From Macrophomina tecta (lineage: Eukaryota; Ascomycota; Dothideomycetes; Botryosphaeriales; Botryosphaeriaceae), in contig JAKSGN010000041.1 in NCBI GenBank assembly GCA_024180945.1, positions 186,001 to 250,000 on the forward strand: 64,000 nt of DNA, given 5' to 3'. Under the pieces are notes generated by a model. That model was not told the DNA's origin. It did no database searches and saw nothing but the letters and a program-made list of their open reading frames with translations. Shown piece by piece: positions 33,161 to 48,086 of this stretch. The translations under genes and the position numbers were made by a program. Within the stretch, counting starts at the first letter, position 1. Each line of letters begins with the position of its first letter.

Positions 33161-35943
33161 TCAAAGCGCAGGAAGATCGGAAAAGGCAGCCTGCGGTTGC
33201 CGTCGCTTAACCACAGTGCGCTTCACCAAACTCGCTGGCAACGTGACCCTCGGCGAACATTCGATCTCTCTCTTCAGCGGGCTCTGGAACGGCGAACTCG
33301 GCGGCGTAGGCAGGCCGTCATGGAAGGAGCAGGAGCGCTCTCTCCCGGCGGCATCGCTTTCTCCACCCTGTCCACCGCGGCAGGTGCAAGGAGGCGGGGT
33401 CGATGAGGATGAAGGGGAAGTGTTTGTTGAAGGAGGAGAAACAGAAGAAGGGGAATGAGATTGGGAAGAGGAGGAGGGGGACCCACATCCGCCAAGGCCT
33501 TCGTCGTCGCTTTCCACTATGCTGTCTGCTGCTGGCGTCTGTGCGCCGGCCTTACTACCGGGCTCTCCGAGTATCTTACGGCCGCGGCTCTTGATACGGC
33601 TTGCACTCATCTGCTCTTGCTGCTCCTCCGCTTCCCGTGCACGACTGGCGCCCTTTGTTGCTGAAGCACCGCGGCGGCGGGTTTGACGGAGAAGTTTGCG
33701 GATCTCCAAGAAGTAAGCCTCGATTGCGTCGATGAAACGGGAAGTCTGCCTATGCTTGGAGCTGGCACATATGGAGATAGATCCGTCTTTGATAATGTAT
33801 CCGATACCAAATCCATCACCAGAGGTAGGGCCGAAGCCGAATTGACGGAGCGAAGGATTGCCACAGTTCGAGGTCGAAAGGATGGTCGTGTTCAAACGGT
33901 CCCAACCGGCGTCGGCGAAGAGCGAAGGCATCCTATGCTCGACATGGTGAACAGCTGGGCCAGTGGAGATGGAACCTTCCTCCGAAAGTATGGAGTTGCG
34001 ACCGGGGCTGCCGACAATCTGCTCCGACCCTATTGGACTGCCACTAGAATCGCGAAGTGAATCGGTATAGCTTGCGCCATCCGTGTAGGAACCCTCTTCA
34101 TCAAGCTGACGCTGCCAGATGCAGTATAGAGCGTACAAATGTCTGTCTTGGCCCTGGGCTTTCGCGCATTCTTTGGTGATAGCTACGTGCTTCTCACACG
34201 CTTTGCGAAGAGCTTCGACCTTGTCGGCGGCAGGATTGTCATTCCAAAATGTCTGCACGAACTCAACGGACTCTTCCGTCACAGGCCGGATCGCCTCAGT
34301 GCGGCCGTGGTAAAACATCTTGGTCATGGCTGGTTCGTACACGCACTCCATACGCCCGTAGAGGCCGTAGTAAGCAGCCTGGAAGGCCATCTGGACAAAA
34401 GCATCGGGGGAGAACCCCATTGATGTCATGAAATGCTTGCCGTAGTGCCCGAATTCGAGAGTCTGGAACTCGTTTTGCTGAATGAGATCAGCAAGCCTTG
34501 TCTCTGCGAAGCGCAAGGCGGTGCTGAGCTCGGGGACCATGTCCCACTCTAACTTGTGGGGAGTTGTGCTGACATCGCCAAAGCTAGCAGGGTCGCGCTT
34601 TGAGGGATCTGGGCTGCTGGAAGCCCATAGACTGGGCGCTTGTCCGTTGATGGTCCGGGCAAATCGGAGGATGGTGTCCGTGTAAACATCACTGGCGAAA
34701 CGGAGGACGGTGTGGCCGTCGACTCCCGTGTGCTCGAAGTTGATCCCCGCGCTTCCGTTCTTGCAAACGATGATCTGGAGCTTGTCGTACCATCTATTGG
34801 TGCAAGTGCCTACTTGCACGCCGCGCTCAATCTTGCTGGTACCACAAAGCATGTTCATGCAAAGGTCGGCGCCAGTAGTAGGCTCGGTGTAATCAAGACA
34901 GAGGATGAACAGTGCCGAGTCCACAATGTTCAGGCAATCCGAGTTGTTTGACCCTTCATCTCTGTGGAGCACGTCCCTCAGGCCAGACCAAACCTTGCGG
35001 TTCTCAGTACTGAGCACACCAAGTGCACCCTTTGCGGCTTCTTGGATCGGGATCTGCGCAGCATCATCAATGATGGCTTCCAGATTGAGCGAAATGTCCT
35101 TCTCGGTCATGATGAGATCGGAGTTGTCGTCCAGCACATCGAACCAATAAAACTGGCCGTGGCAGAGGACGACGATGTGCTTGGCGTTCGGATCCTGCCC
35201 AATCTGACAGCCATTTTCGGTGGGTATTCTAGCAGTTCCAAACAGCCTCGAGTACTGATACATGCAAAGCGGCTGGCCACGCACTGTATCAGGAGGGAGC
35301 TCCTCCTTCCGCACGGCTCGCACAAACGATAGGGCGGAAACAACCAGAGATGCAGCGCGGGTGACCTGGTTGTTCCTAGCCGGCGTGGGGTCATCCTCCA
35401 GTAGGAAGAACGGGTTCAAGTTCAGGACGACGGGGTTGTCGAAATTCAGATAAGAGTCGTACCCTACTTCCGGTTAGCCGAGAGCGACGGGTAAAATGGA
35501 GGATCGGCGGCGTGCTTACAGAACTGCTCGATGTAGTTGGCCTTGCCCGCGGCATACTTCTTAAGCTTCTCCTGAAGCTCGGGGCCATCGTTCTTCAAGA
35601 AGTCCCGGACGGCGGCACGGGTTTCTTGGCGTTCCTTGGGGGACTGGAGAGGGGCCAGGGCGGCAAGATACTTGCTACACGAGGCTTCAAGGTCGGGAAT
35701 GGGCAGCGTCGGCAGCTTATCCTGGGCGGCGAAGGTGATGCCTGGCTTGGAGTTCGGGTTTCGCGCGGCGCCGAGAGGATTCTGATCAGCTTTGGAGAAG
35801 TCATTTGTGGCTTCCTTGGCAGCCTGAGCGGAGCGTTGGTGGTCGGCACTTGCGTCGGACATGGTGGAAGCGTTGGCCCCGTTGACTTCCTTGGCCAGAG
35901 TGCCGTTCAAGGAGGTGGGTGCCTGGAAGGTGCGGACTGGCAT
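33161..35943 (-). CDS. Carnitine O-acetyltransferase, cytosolic Yat2-like
   Basis: Transfers acetyl groups between CoA and carnitine, so acetyl units can reach mitochondria during growth on acetate, fatty acids or ethanol. Exons are 35520-35943 and 33161-35463. A 56-bp intron rejoins as TTC-TGG-TAC, giving 908 residues. The choline/carnitine acyltransferase fold spans about residues 70-680. The catalytic His is in GINFEHTGVDGH (His386), preceded by the CoA/carnitine region with CTNRWYDK. The N-terminus has no clear mitochondrial presequence, and the C-terminus (FSDLPAL) is not a PTS1. The long Ser/Pro-rich C-terminal extension of more than 150 residues is typical of the Yat2-type enzyme rather than the mitochondrial/peroxisomal Cat2 type. 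Divergent from RAD57. Confidence 0.9.
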
Positions 35944-37071
35944 GGCAGCGAGTGGTTAGAGGACTCAAGCGTAGAGAGGGGAGATGGAGGTGGAAACGTT
36001 GAGGCCCCGCAACGCAGTGCGGTAGAAGTAGTGGCAGTCTTGGAGGCAGTATGCGGGCATGGAAGCTTGCGGCGGCGAGCCGGAGGAGGAGTGGAAGGAG
36101 GGAGGGCGAGGGAGTGGCCTCGGGTGGACGAGGTACTTATCTCACGGGGAGGCTGGACGAAAGGGGAAATGCTGGAGCACACGCAACGACCCCGCGAGCT
36201 TGCGAGGCAGGTGGAACGCCACGCGGGAGCCATCAGGGCAGACCGGCGAGACGGAACCGCCAGGTATGGGGTGCAGCAGGCGTGCATGGGAGAGACGACG
36301 TACCGGGCGAAAGCGGCAGGCCGAGCCCCAGGCGCGGTATGTCCGATTAATCAGAAAGCTAGCCAAGTCAGCATGCAACTGGCCAACCCACACGTGCCGG
36401 GAGAATGCCAGAGCCTGGGCCGGCGAGGGCGGGCGCGGCCAAGGGACCTGCTGGCGCTGGGCGGGCCAAAGGCGCCGAGGAGAGTAACAAGGCCGAGGAA
36501 GCGACGGAGCTCGAGGGGTGGCAGAGAGAGGACGGACGAGAGGAAGTTCTGGCGGGTATGGGACTGGGCAGGGATGCGAGCGATGGTCAGCCGGCTTGTG
36601 CGTGCAGGCGGGCGGGAGCTTGTGCGCGGTGCAGGCGACAGCAGCAGCAGCAGCGACGGCGGCAGGCGGCAGACGGCAGACGGCAGACGGCGCTCAGCAA
36701 TTGCTCGTGCAGCCCCGGCAGGGCGGTGGGCGCTTATGAATGCGCGGGCCGTCGTGCTGGTCGCCGCTGAAGCTGAAGGAATCCAGAGGACAGCGATGTG
36801 CGCGCGGGTGAGCGGAAACCGGGCCCGGACGTCATCGCCCGCCGCGACGCTCCCCAGATTTTCCCCCCGGACGGCCCTTGCGTGCCCCAGCGCATCCGAC
36901 CGTCGCTCGCTTGCCTGCCCAACCCCCACCAACGCGTCGTCGCGCTCGCGTCCGCCGCCGCCGCCCGCCGCCCGCTGCCCGCTCTTCCGCACTCGCCCGC
37001 CCGCGGCCCTCCCGCCTCGTCCAGTGCCGACATGCCTGGCCTGCCGCCGCCCAGCTGACCCGATTCCTGTG
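35944..37071. promoter_or_regulatory. Bidirectional region between carnitine acetyltransferase and RAD57
   Basis: 1.13 kb, very GC-rich. Frames stay open on several strands because stop codons are rare in this composition (the RAD57 frame has no stop back to 35512), but there is no conserved content. Confidence 0.5.
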
Positions 37072-38716
37072 ATGTCCGATCTCCACCACGTCCTGCCCGA
37101 AGGATTCCCTGCCCATCACTTCGCGCACCTGCTGCCCTCGCTCGACCGCCATCGCGTCACCACCGCCGACATCTTGACCCTCGATGCTGCAGACCTAGCA
37201 AAGCGCGCCCAGGTCCCCGTGCCCGAGCTGCGCAGGCTGCAGCGGGCCCTCGTCACCGCCCTCCACGCCCAGCTGGGCCTTGCCGAGTCCCTCGAGCCCG
37301 AACGCCCGACCGCCGGCTGGCGCGCGACCGAATGGCGTGCCGTCAGCACTCTGGACGAGCACCTGGATGCTGAGCTGGGCGGAGGCTTACCGACCGGCTA
37401 TCTGACCGAGATCACCGGCGAGAGGTGTGCCTGAGTACCCTGGCAAACAACGCAACTGTGCTAACCGCAGACGCTCCAACAGCGGCGCTGGAAAGACCCA
37501 ATTCCTCCTCACCCTGCTCCTCGCCGCCCAGCTGCCCCCGCCGCACGGTCTCTCCAAGTCTGCCCTCTACATCTCGACCGAGGCGCCGCTCGCCACGACG
37601 CGCCTGACGCAGCTCCTCCAGCAGCACCCGCGCCTCTCCTCGCTTCCCGCCTCCACCAGGCCCTCCCTCCAGCGCATCCTCAGCATCCAAACCCCGGACC
37701 TCGAATACCAGGACCACGTCCTGCGCTACCAGCTCCCCGTCGCCATCGCCCGCCACGACGTCGGCCTCGTCGTGCTCGACTCGGTCGCGGCCAACTACCG
37801 CGCCGAGTTCGAGCGGCCGGAGCACGACCGCCGCGCTGGCGTCGAGGCCATGGCGCGGCGCTCCGCCATGCTCGTCGAGCTAGGCGCCCTGCTGCGCTCC
37901 GTCGCCCGCGCCCACGGCGTCGCCGTCGTCGTCGCGAACCAGGTGTCCGACCGCTTCGCTGCCCCACCACCACCTCCTCCTCCACCTCCTTCCGCGAGCG
38001 CCACGACGTCCCGCACAGCCTCGCACAATAGTCAATCTGGAGGAGCAGGAGGAGGAGGAGGAGGAGGAGGAGGAGGGCCGGGACCGGGGGGACCGCGCGC
38101 TCCCACGCCCGGCCCGCCGTCCTCGCAACCAGCCCCTCCGCCCCCGCTCGCCCTCTCCCCGGAACCCCTCTCCCTCGACCACCAACAGCGCTGGTTCACC
38201 GGCTGGGGCGACGCGCGCACGACCGCCGCCGCCACCGCACTCAAAACCCCCGCCCTCGGCCTCGTCTGGACCAACCAGCTCGCCGCCCGCATCGCCCTGC
38301 TCAAGGCGCCTGTCTACAGCGCGCCGAACCCGTGGGTGGGCCTGGCGGCGGATGGGCGGGAGGACTGGCGTGGCGACGGTGTCGAGATCAGGCGGTGGAG
38401 GAGGTGGATGAAGGTCGTGTTCGCGCCGTGGACCGCGGCGTCGGAGCCTGGCAGCAAGGGCGTTGAGTTCAAGATTTTGGGCAGGGGCCTTGTGGGGAGG
38501 GGCCCGGCGGACGGTGCGGCCGAGGGGAAAGGAGGGGACGGCGGGGATAAGGGGGAGGGAGGTGAAAACATAGCTTCTGCGATGGGGGATGAGGGTCGCG
38601 AGGAGGAAGGGAAAGGGGCAGGGACGGATCAGCAAGTATTTGAGGCTGAAGGCGGAAAGCATTCCACTCCAGATGAGGAGCCGGGTGATGCACGGGATTC
38701 CCAGACAATGGAGTAG
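37072..38716 (+). CDS. RAD57: RAD51 paralogue Rad57 (homologous recombination)
   Basis: With Rad55, Rad57 stabilises Rad51 filaments during double-strand break repair in the nucleus. Exons are 37072-37424 and 37483-38716, giving 528 residues. The splice uses the acceptor after CTCCAACAG, because this yields a perfect Walker A, ITGESGAGKTQ (residues 116-123), at the exon junction. An earlier acceptor would insert RRSN. Walker B is VGLVVLDS (213-218), followed by the NQV motif (VVVANQVSDRF, ~283-293). Directly after it comes an inserted low-complexity block of Pro, Ser and about nine Gly, roughly residues 294-360. The core then resumes with ALGLVWTNQLAARIAL. The C-terminus is an acidic Gly/Glu tail. 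The frame is open far upstream, but 37072 is the only start giving the Rad57 N-terminus. Confidence 0.88.
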
Positions 38717-40839
<2,123 letters not shown>

Positions 40840-41775
40840 GGCGGGCAGGAAATAACGGCGGAGGGGGGAGTCTGGCGGCGTGAATGCCTTTCTGTGACGC
40901 GGGCTGCGGCTGCTCGTCGCGGAACAATCGACGGGCTGGCGCTGCGGAGGGAAAGAAAGCAAGCGCGGGCCGCGATTCGGCACCTGCGTGGCCCGACGCG
41001 CCGCTGCCCGCCAAGCGCATCATTAAGCTTGAAATACAGCTGCCGCCCGCGACCCCAAGCACCACCTTCGCTGCCCTTCTCTACTTCTGCCCGACCACGC
41101 GTCCTGCGAGACGGGCGTTGCACTCGCTCCAGCGGCCCGGGCCCAGTGATCGCAGGCGTTTCGCGGCGCGCAGTGCACACGTAGCACCAACACAGCGCCT
41201 GACTCTTTAGCGGGTAGCTACGGCAGCGCGCAAGCAGCCATTGGCCCAAGACGCTGTGGCGAAGGCCAGGCCCTGCGCTGCCCGGCCCTGCGCTGCCCGG
41301 CCCGCTCTGCCCTGCTCTGCCCTGCTCTGCACCCTCACACACCGTCAGCAGCCAGCTCGGCTACCCGCCGTTCACACTTGGCCAAGCCCCTCTTCGACCT
41401 ACCTACTGACGCGCTCTTTCCTGCCTGCCTCCTGCTGCCTCGCCGGTTACACAAGCAGCCGTCGCCTGAATACCTCTGCAGTCCTGTGCTGCGTGGGTTC
41501 GGATTCGGAGCACGACGCAACAGCACTCGGCCACAGCCCGCCCACCAGCTTGCAAGCGGGAGCAATGCTCTGCTGCCCACGCCGTCACCCTGCAAACGCC
41601 GTCGGCGACGAGCACACCTAGTGCGAGCTCCCGCCAAAGAGCAATTGCACCGGTAAGTGGTGAGGGCACCTGCAGTCCGTCTACTTCCTCGTTTAGCACA
41701 TGTCATGCTTTTCCATGCTTCGCCGCCACTCCTCTTCTCCTCTCTACCTTGCACAACCATATTCGCCCCCTCACC
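40840..41775. promoter_or_regulatory. Bidirectional region between RVB2 and the coiled-coil gene
   Basis: 936 bp. A short tandem of GCCCTGCGCTGCCCG-type units lies at about 41270-41330. No separate gene is supported. Confidence 0.5.
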
Positions 41776-44700
41776 ATGGCTTTCATTCAGGCGAGTTTTG
41801 CGGCCCAGGCCCGCTGCCGCAACATGTCTCCGGTCCGAGAGCCAGCAGAACGCTTGAAATCTTCCAACCGTCCCCGCTTACATAAATTCACACAGGCAGA
41901 TATCCGTCAGCGCCAGCAAGTATTACAACCACGCGCCATGGCCAGCAATAAGCGGAGTGTGAGCGATCTCTCACCTCACGACCCCCACGAGCCCAAGAAG
42001 ATCAGGAAAATATTCTCCAATGAGCAGGTATGCGTCGACGGTCTCACCTGGCTGTACTACATGCTCAGGCATCGGCCGTGTCGAGCTCAGTCGAGCTGAC
42101 TACCCTGCAAAGCAGAACCCGCGGTTGGCCATACGTAGAAGCCCAGGCTCTACCCCGGACTCGGGGAAACCCTCCAGCGTTCTGAACAGGCAAACGAGCC
42201 GTCCCAACCCAAGGTCCAGCAGCGCCGGCAGCCGTCTGCCTGGAAGCCCGGCCGAGAACGTCAAGGGCGCCCCCAACACGGCTGTTGACCAGGCGTCACG
42301 ACCGCCTCTCAGGCTAAACACCGCCTCTACCCCATCTCACAGCAGCCAATCCGGAGGCCCAGTCGGAGACCCTAAGAGCGAGGGCCGGGGTGACAGTGTA
42401 TCGGTACCTCCGCGTCGTGGACCAGTTCCAGTCGCTCCTATGGTCGCTTCGCAGGCAACGACCGTCTCTGCTGCGCCAGCCTCTACCACTGTCGTATCTC
42501 CCGTTGCCGATAGTTCTATTGCACCAAGTACGGCCGGCTTATATAAACTAGTCCGCCTGTTCGGCGAATTCAGTGTCCACGTCGTTCAGAAAGACAGATT
42601 GGCTCAACGTCTTCAAGAAACTCCTGACAATGGTGCACAGGCCTCACCGTTGCAAGCAGAGCATCGAAATTGTAGCGACGAGACCTCCAGAATTGAGAGG
42701 CAATTAGTTGCGACACTGGAGGCTCTGACGGGCACCGATCAGGATCTTATTGAGCTGATTCGTAAGGTCCGAGCTCAGGAAGAAAGGGAGGCTTCAGTGA
42801 CCACCAAACTCAAGGCGGCTTTGTCGCGTTCGCAGGTTTCTGCATCTCCGCCAGGCGTGTACGCACATGACCAGCTCAAGACAATGGTTGAGCAGGTTGT
42901 GAAATCGCAGCTATCTTCTCGGCTTGGAAGTCTTAAGCTTAGTCTTTCCGGCGACCGTACACCGAAGCAGCCTGCCATTGGGCAACCATCTTCAAACTTC
43001 TCTCGAGGCCCGGGACCAAACGGACAAGTCCACAGGCAATCAGACATTGCCAAGCTTCAAGATGATATGGAGAATTTCAAGAAAACTGTCGCTACCAGCT
43101 TCGCTTCAAGAGAGAAGGAAACAAATGCGAAGACGGCGGCTTTGGAGAAAGAGAATTCCACTCTTCGACGAGAACTGGCCAAACTCCAGGAAGCAGTCAC
43201 AAAGACTTCCGGACTTACTAGTTACGCAAAGGAGATGTCGTCCTTCAAAACGTCTGTCGCTCATCTTGAACACAATAAGGCGGACCAGAAATCTTTCAAT
43301 GCCCTGACTGAGAGGATGCAGTCATTTTCCAGTGCTATCGGCAATGTCCTCCCCCTTACCTTGGCTGTAGCAAAGCTGCAGACAGAGGTAAAGACGATTA
43401 CCGAAGATTTACGACCCACGAAGGACGCATGCTTACCTGCGGATCCACGTAGAAGGATTTTTCCGCCCCAAGTTCCAGCCTCAGATGCTACTAATCAGGT
43501 CGAGAAGCTCCAACAGGGCTTCGATGCTCTGACTAAGCGCGTTGAAGAGCTTCCAAGCCTCGAGAAATTCTTGCAAGAGGCCGACATTAGCAAGGTCCAG
43601 AAGAAGGTCGAAGCCTTGTCTAAGACTATTGAGGACATGCCGAGTCCTCAGAAGCTTTTGCAGCTTCAGGTTGACGTTCGCAGCATGCAGGAAAACTCTG
43701 AAGCTCACGCTAAACTGCTCGAGCGCCATGACGAGGACATTGAAAGGTTTGAGCGTGACCTTCGGGCTGATAACACGCGAATCAACGAGATCAACAAAGA
43801 TATCAGTGATCTCATTGGTGACTTCAGAAATCTCAAATCCAAGGTGAGACGCATTGACCACGATCTAGAGGACCTTGAGAAAGAGGTTCAACATGTCTCA
43901 CAAGCTAACGACAACGGCTCAACCAAGACCGATTCTTTCGATGGAGAAGTTAAGGCTGTCGCAGGACAGACGAAAGCTTTCAGCAGAGAAGTAGAGAATA
44001 TGAAGACATTTGGTGGGCATGCCAGCGGCCGCCAGTTCGATATTGCGAAAATCGAAAACACGGTCGCTCGTCACGAGGAAGATCTCGAGGCCCTGAAGAA
44101 GTTCCGCGCGACCGTCGACCGTAACGGCATGGTCCTGGATGCTTTGGATTCTCTAAAGACCGCTGGCGTCAAGCATCAGAAGTCAACCGATGCGGTGGTT
44201 CTCCGCGTCAATAATTTAGAGGGGAGTGTGGCAAGTATCAAAGAAACGATCAAGAAGCTGCGTGATGAGCTCAGCGAATACCAGATGACTCCTTTGCCCA
44301 TTAAGGACGAAATTCAACAACGCTTTGATGATCTACAAGACAAGCAAATAATTCTCCAAAACGACATCAAAAGTATCAAAGCTGGAGTTAATGCCCTCGA
44401 GATCACCAGTCTTCAGAATAGCCTGACCACGCTCAGATTGGATATGAAAGCACAGTCACAGGCCGTCCACCGCCTCGAGCTAACCTTACAAGGCCCAACT
44501 CTGAATCCTGCTACCGAGAATGTGGCACTAGAGAAGGCCGGTCTTGTCCAGGAGGTGAACGAAATTAAGGATGCCATGACGGTCATGAATCAGACAATTC
44601 GGTCCCAATCCAATTCGCACCATACGCCTCCGCCCCCATCTGCAGCAATAGTATCGCTAGAGAAGGCCCTTGCCAAGATGGAGCGCGAAGTCACCGAAGT

Positions 44701-46030
44701 TAGAAAATATGCAGATCTATTGAGGATTGACTTCGACGGCTTCGAAGAAGCTCAAGCGCAGCAGTCGGAACGCATCGAGGCCGATATCACGGAAAGATTT
44801 ATGAACATGGTTCGTGCAGGATCTATACAGTCCAATGAATCTGCACGAGTACATCAAGCTGCCAAATTAGTCGAACCTGCTCGTGTTCTCGAAGACCTGC
44901 GGCACGACTTGGATCAGTTCAGAAACGAAATCCGTTCAGAAATATCTCAAAGTGCGACTACACGGTGTGCCTGCCAAAACATCGGCAAAGAGTTGGAGGA
45001 AGCTGTTCTCTCGAAGTTAGAGTCGATGGTAAACGAGAAGTTGATTGGCGTCAATGACCACCTCACAAGGGTGTCACAGTCGCTCGAGGTCTTGCGGACA
45101 AACTATCCCGCAGCTTATGCAGAGGCGGTCCAGGATATAGTGCTCTTCTCCCAAACGCAGGGCAAGCTATCAAATTTCCTCCCAGCCACTGTTAACGCTA
45201 TCCGCGATTTGCAATCGCGTTTCGACAACATCCAGACCCGGGAAATGGCGGTATACATGCTAAATGCGCTGGTGCCGCATATCAACCAACAACTCGCCCA
45301 GCAGATCGCAAACCTGGTCGCAAGCCCTGTTCGAGACCTGCTTGCTCCGTTTGTCGTTGACCAGCTCAGACCATACGTGGACAATAAGCTGAACGAGATA
45401 AAGCAACGACTCGAAGGGGAATCCCATAGCAATGCCGAACCGGTCAACAGGAACCAACAGCTGCACGAGCAGCAAGCCCTCCATGTGAAAATTGAGGACC
45501 TTGAGAACAAAATGACTATTCAGGTTAACGCGACGGAGGCTATACACAAGACCTTTAAAGAGGACAATAGTTTGACCAACGTGCGATTAGCACGCATTGA
45601 CCACGAAGTCCAGCGCGCTTTACAGGTAAGGGCAAATTGGAACCCTTAAAGAAGCTCTGGGGCACTGTACTCTAATATCTCACTCTAGGAATGCACGCAA
45701 GTGGAAACTCGCCTTAAGGACGACCTTAGAAAACAGTCACACGACTGGGTCCTATCCCATGGTGTTCTGAATGACCAACTCGAAGCAAAGATCCAGGAAA
45801 GCTCGCGTAGAATCGAAAGCATCCAACAAGAGGTCCGGAGCCAACGGTCTTTCTGTGAGGAAATCGAAAATGATAAACACCTTATTTGGGAGCAGCTTCA
45901 GGAGCAGCGTCAGAACATCGAGAATGCGCTGGACGACATCGGCGTTGTGCAGACGTGCGTCGGAAACATAGCGAGGAAGGTAGACTCGGCCCTCGTTCCT
46001 CCGGCGTGGCTTGAGGGCCTCTCATCATGA
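41776..46030 (+). CDS. Large coiled-coil protein of unknown function
   Basis: Exons are 41776-42027, 42116-45625 and 45689-46030, all phase 0 and giving 1367 residues. The start ATG has the context CACCATGG. A later Met (MASNKRSVSDLSP, 41938) is an alternative. The first acceptor is a tandem AAAG/CAG pair. The N-terminal ~240 residues are basic and Ser/Pro-rich, with a nuclear-localisation-like EPKKIRKI. From about residue 250 to the end there are heptad-rich helices (for example LEKENSTLRRELAKLQE, RIDHDLEDLEKEVQHVSQ) typical of long coiled coils. No motor, kinase, CH or membrane motif was seen. It could be a structural, spindle-pole or chromosome-associated protein, but nothing in the sequence decides this. 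Confidence 0.85.
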
Positions 46031-46487
46031 TGGGTTGATTTACCACTTTCATCTCTATTTCTGCCTCTTCCCACGCGCTCGGGACGCCCTTGCAGCCGAC
46101 AATTAGATCAGCCCATCTGATGGCTGGTTTTATTCCTATAAAAGCAGGGTTTGCGCAGCCCATTGTATACAACAGATACCAGCGCCGGCTATTTCGTTTC
46201 TAACATCGGCGAATCCGGCTGGAAGGCTACCTTCGGCATCAAGGCATCCTGACCGCCCCATTTACTTTTTGCTTTGAGCGACTTTGTTTGCTTGCTTCGA
46301 CGAAAAGGCGCTACTCTGTATGATACCCAACATGGCTCATCTTGCTTGCTGGCTGCCTGGTGTACTCTGCTTCCACTTTCCCTTTACTCGGCTTTATACT
46401 CAGCTGCCCTGGAGCTGCGAGCAAACAGAATGAAGAAAGATGAATTTCACGATGGTAACGGTTTGCTCATCATATACCTATCTGGTG

Positions 46488-46505
46488 TTTTTTTTTTTTT
46501 TTTTT
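46488..46505. repeat. Poly-T homopolymer
   Basis: A run of 18 T in non-coding DNA. Confidence 0.85.
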
Positions 46506-47116
46506 AGCTCTTTCCTTCTAGCATTGCGATGGGCGTGGAATTCGCTTCGGTGGCTGCCCATGAGGCAGATTGAAGTGCATGGATTTTATTTTAATTCTTT
46601 TTCTGGTTTCATAGAGACAGTATCACTCACTGTTTTGCCGATTTCCCTGTCTGTTTCACTTGCTCCGGGCTGATATACTATGGATCCTTTCCCTCTATCT
46701 TTTTAACAGAGATCGAAGACTTTCTCGGATTATAATCCTGACGTATGCGTTGTAATCGTGAGGTTCGCCCGGAAACTATAACGTTCAAGTGTACTTATTT
46801 TAGAGTCCGAATGTCGTCTTGAGTCTGAAGTTTTGTGATCGTCGTATGTTGCGGGTGTTATCGCATGTGCGTCGCATCCGTTATCCTACAATTCCTGATA
46901 ACTCTGCGTAGCCGGATTCATCTGAGATTCCATATCCGCAAATAACTCTGAAAAAGAAAACTCGACTGGTGTATTAAAGTCTAGCCAGATCACCAGATGG
47001 GCTCCCAGTATCCGATTCCTGTCTATTCCTTGATCTTATCCCACGAAGAAGACCTTCCTCTGTTCTCGCCTGACTTCACACAACCCTTTGTCCCCGTCGT
47101 TCCGTTCACACCCGGT

Positions 47117-47136
47117 TTTTTTTTTTTTTTTTTTTT
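47117..47136. repeat. Poly-T homopolymer
   Basis: A run of about 20 T in non-coding DNA. Confidence 0.85.
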
Positions 47137-47398
47137 ATCAGTACTCTTCAAATTGGGGTTTGATGCCCGAAACTCAAACAACCAAAAGAGCTTCTGCAGC
47201 TGAGAGGATCGCATACTACTGCCCCAGTGTCTCGGCCGCGCCTGGATGCTCATGCGCTCCTTGACCCCGGTCTCTGGACTGGGATCGCTGTCTCCGTCGG
47301 TCGAGCGGATGCTTGCTCGGACTGAGACGGAGCAGGGGTTTCTCTGCCTGCGCTAGCCGGTTAAAGGACGGCAGGTGGTAGTTTTTCCTGAGAGGCTT

Positions 47399-47422
47399 CT
47401 CTCTCTCTCTCTCTCTCTCTCT
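47399..47422. repeat. CT dinucleotide microsatellite, about 12 units
   Basis: An uninterrupted CT tract just downstream (in transcription sense) of the possible second exon that ends at 47435. Confidence 0.9.
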
Positions 47423-47434
47423 TGAACGAAAATG

Positions 47435-48086
47435 TCAAAATATCATACCGCACTCGTCTGGATCTACGCTCGCCGCGAAATCGCCGGCTAGGCGCCGTCC
47501 GCGTATCTCGCTCAGTATGGTAGCTGTGCTTTCCAGCACGGCGTGGAGTTTTCTGGGGCGGTCTGTGTCAGCCTCGGAGGAAAAGAGTGGGAGGGGCGTC
47601 TGCGCACTTGTTGCAGCTCCGATATCTGCGGGCGGGTCAAGCGCTGTTGGACCGAGTCGGCCTTGTTCTTCACTTTCGACAGGGCGTCCGGTATCTCGGC
47701 TTTTGCCCGACTGCCAGCTTGTCGTCCTCCAAACAGCTCGTCGCCGTCGATGCCGCAGGTTGTTGGTGTAAAAATGCTCGATATGCTTCCTGTACCGCCT
47801 GCAAAGTATGGAAATAGTTCTCTAGGAGCTCTTCGATGCTGTATTTCAGCCTGTAGAGTTCTTGAGATCCAATTTTATATACCAGGCCCTGTATCCGATC
47901 ATCCAACTCCAGGAGAACCATGGAGGTCTCTGCTGAGTCTTTTCGCATGCGCATCATGTCCTTCGCTGGCTCGGCCGCAGCTGCGATCGCTAGCCCGCGC
48001 GTATGAAGTCCAGCCACAATCGCAGCGACGAACGTAAGGATCCCAATAATATTCGCCGGCGAAGAAAGCGGGCTGTCTCCCTCCAT
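47435..48086 (-). CDS. Putative fungal membrane protein, gene model unresolved
   Basis: From the ATG at 48086 a frame encodes MEGDSPLSSPANIIGILTFVAAIVAGLHTR and then a helical region (ELYRLKYSIEELLENYFHTL), stopping at 47670 after 138 residues. The opening SPANIIGILTF followed by one hydrophobic helix is an N-terminus I recall from uncharacterised fungal proteins. A second long protein-like frame (PVESEEQGRLGPTALDPPAD through ECGMIF) overlaps it and ends at 47435. Splicing GCG|GTACAG to CTGGCAG|TCG, about 85 bp, would join the two in frame. Alternatively the reading frame is broken. No function can be given. Confidence 0.42.

Larger units (their letters stand above)
46031..47434. other. Intergenic region with homopolymers
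   Basis: 1.4 kb with T runs at 46488-46505 and 47117-47136 and a CT dinucleotide repeat at about 47399-47422. A TATAAAAG element at 46138 has no gene to serve that I can see. Confidence 0.5.

Noticed and set aside
35512..37071. 520-codon upstream extension of the RAD57 frame
   Set aside because: It overlaps the carnitine acetyltransferase first exon and the GC-rich intergenic region and shows no conserved content. RAD57 begins properly at 37072.
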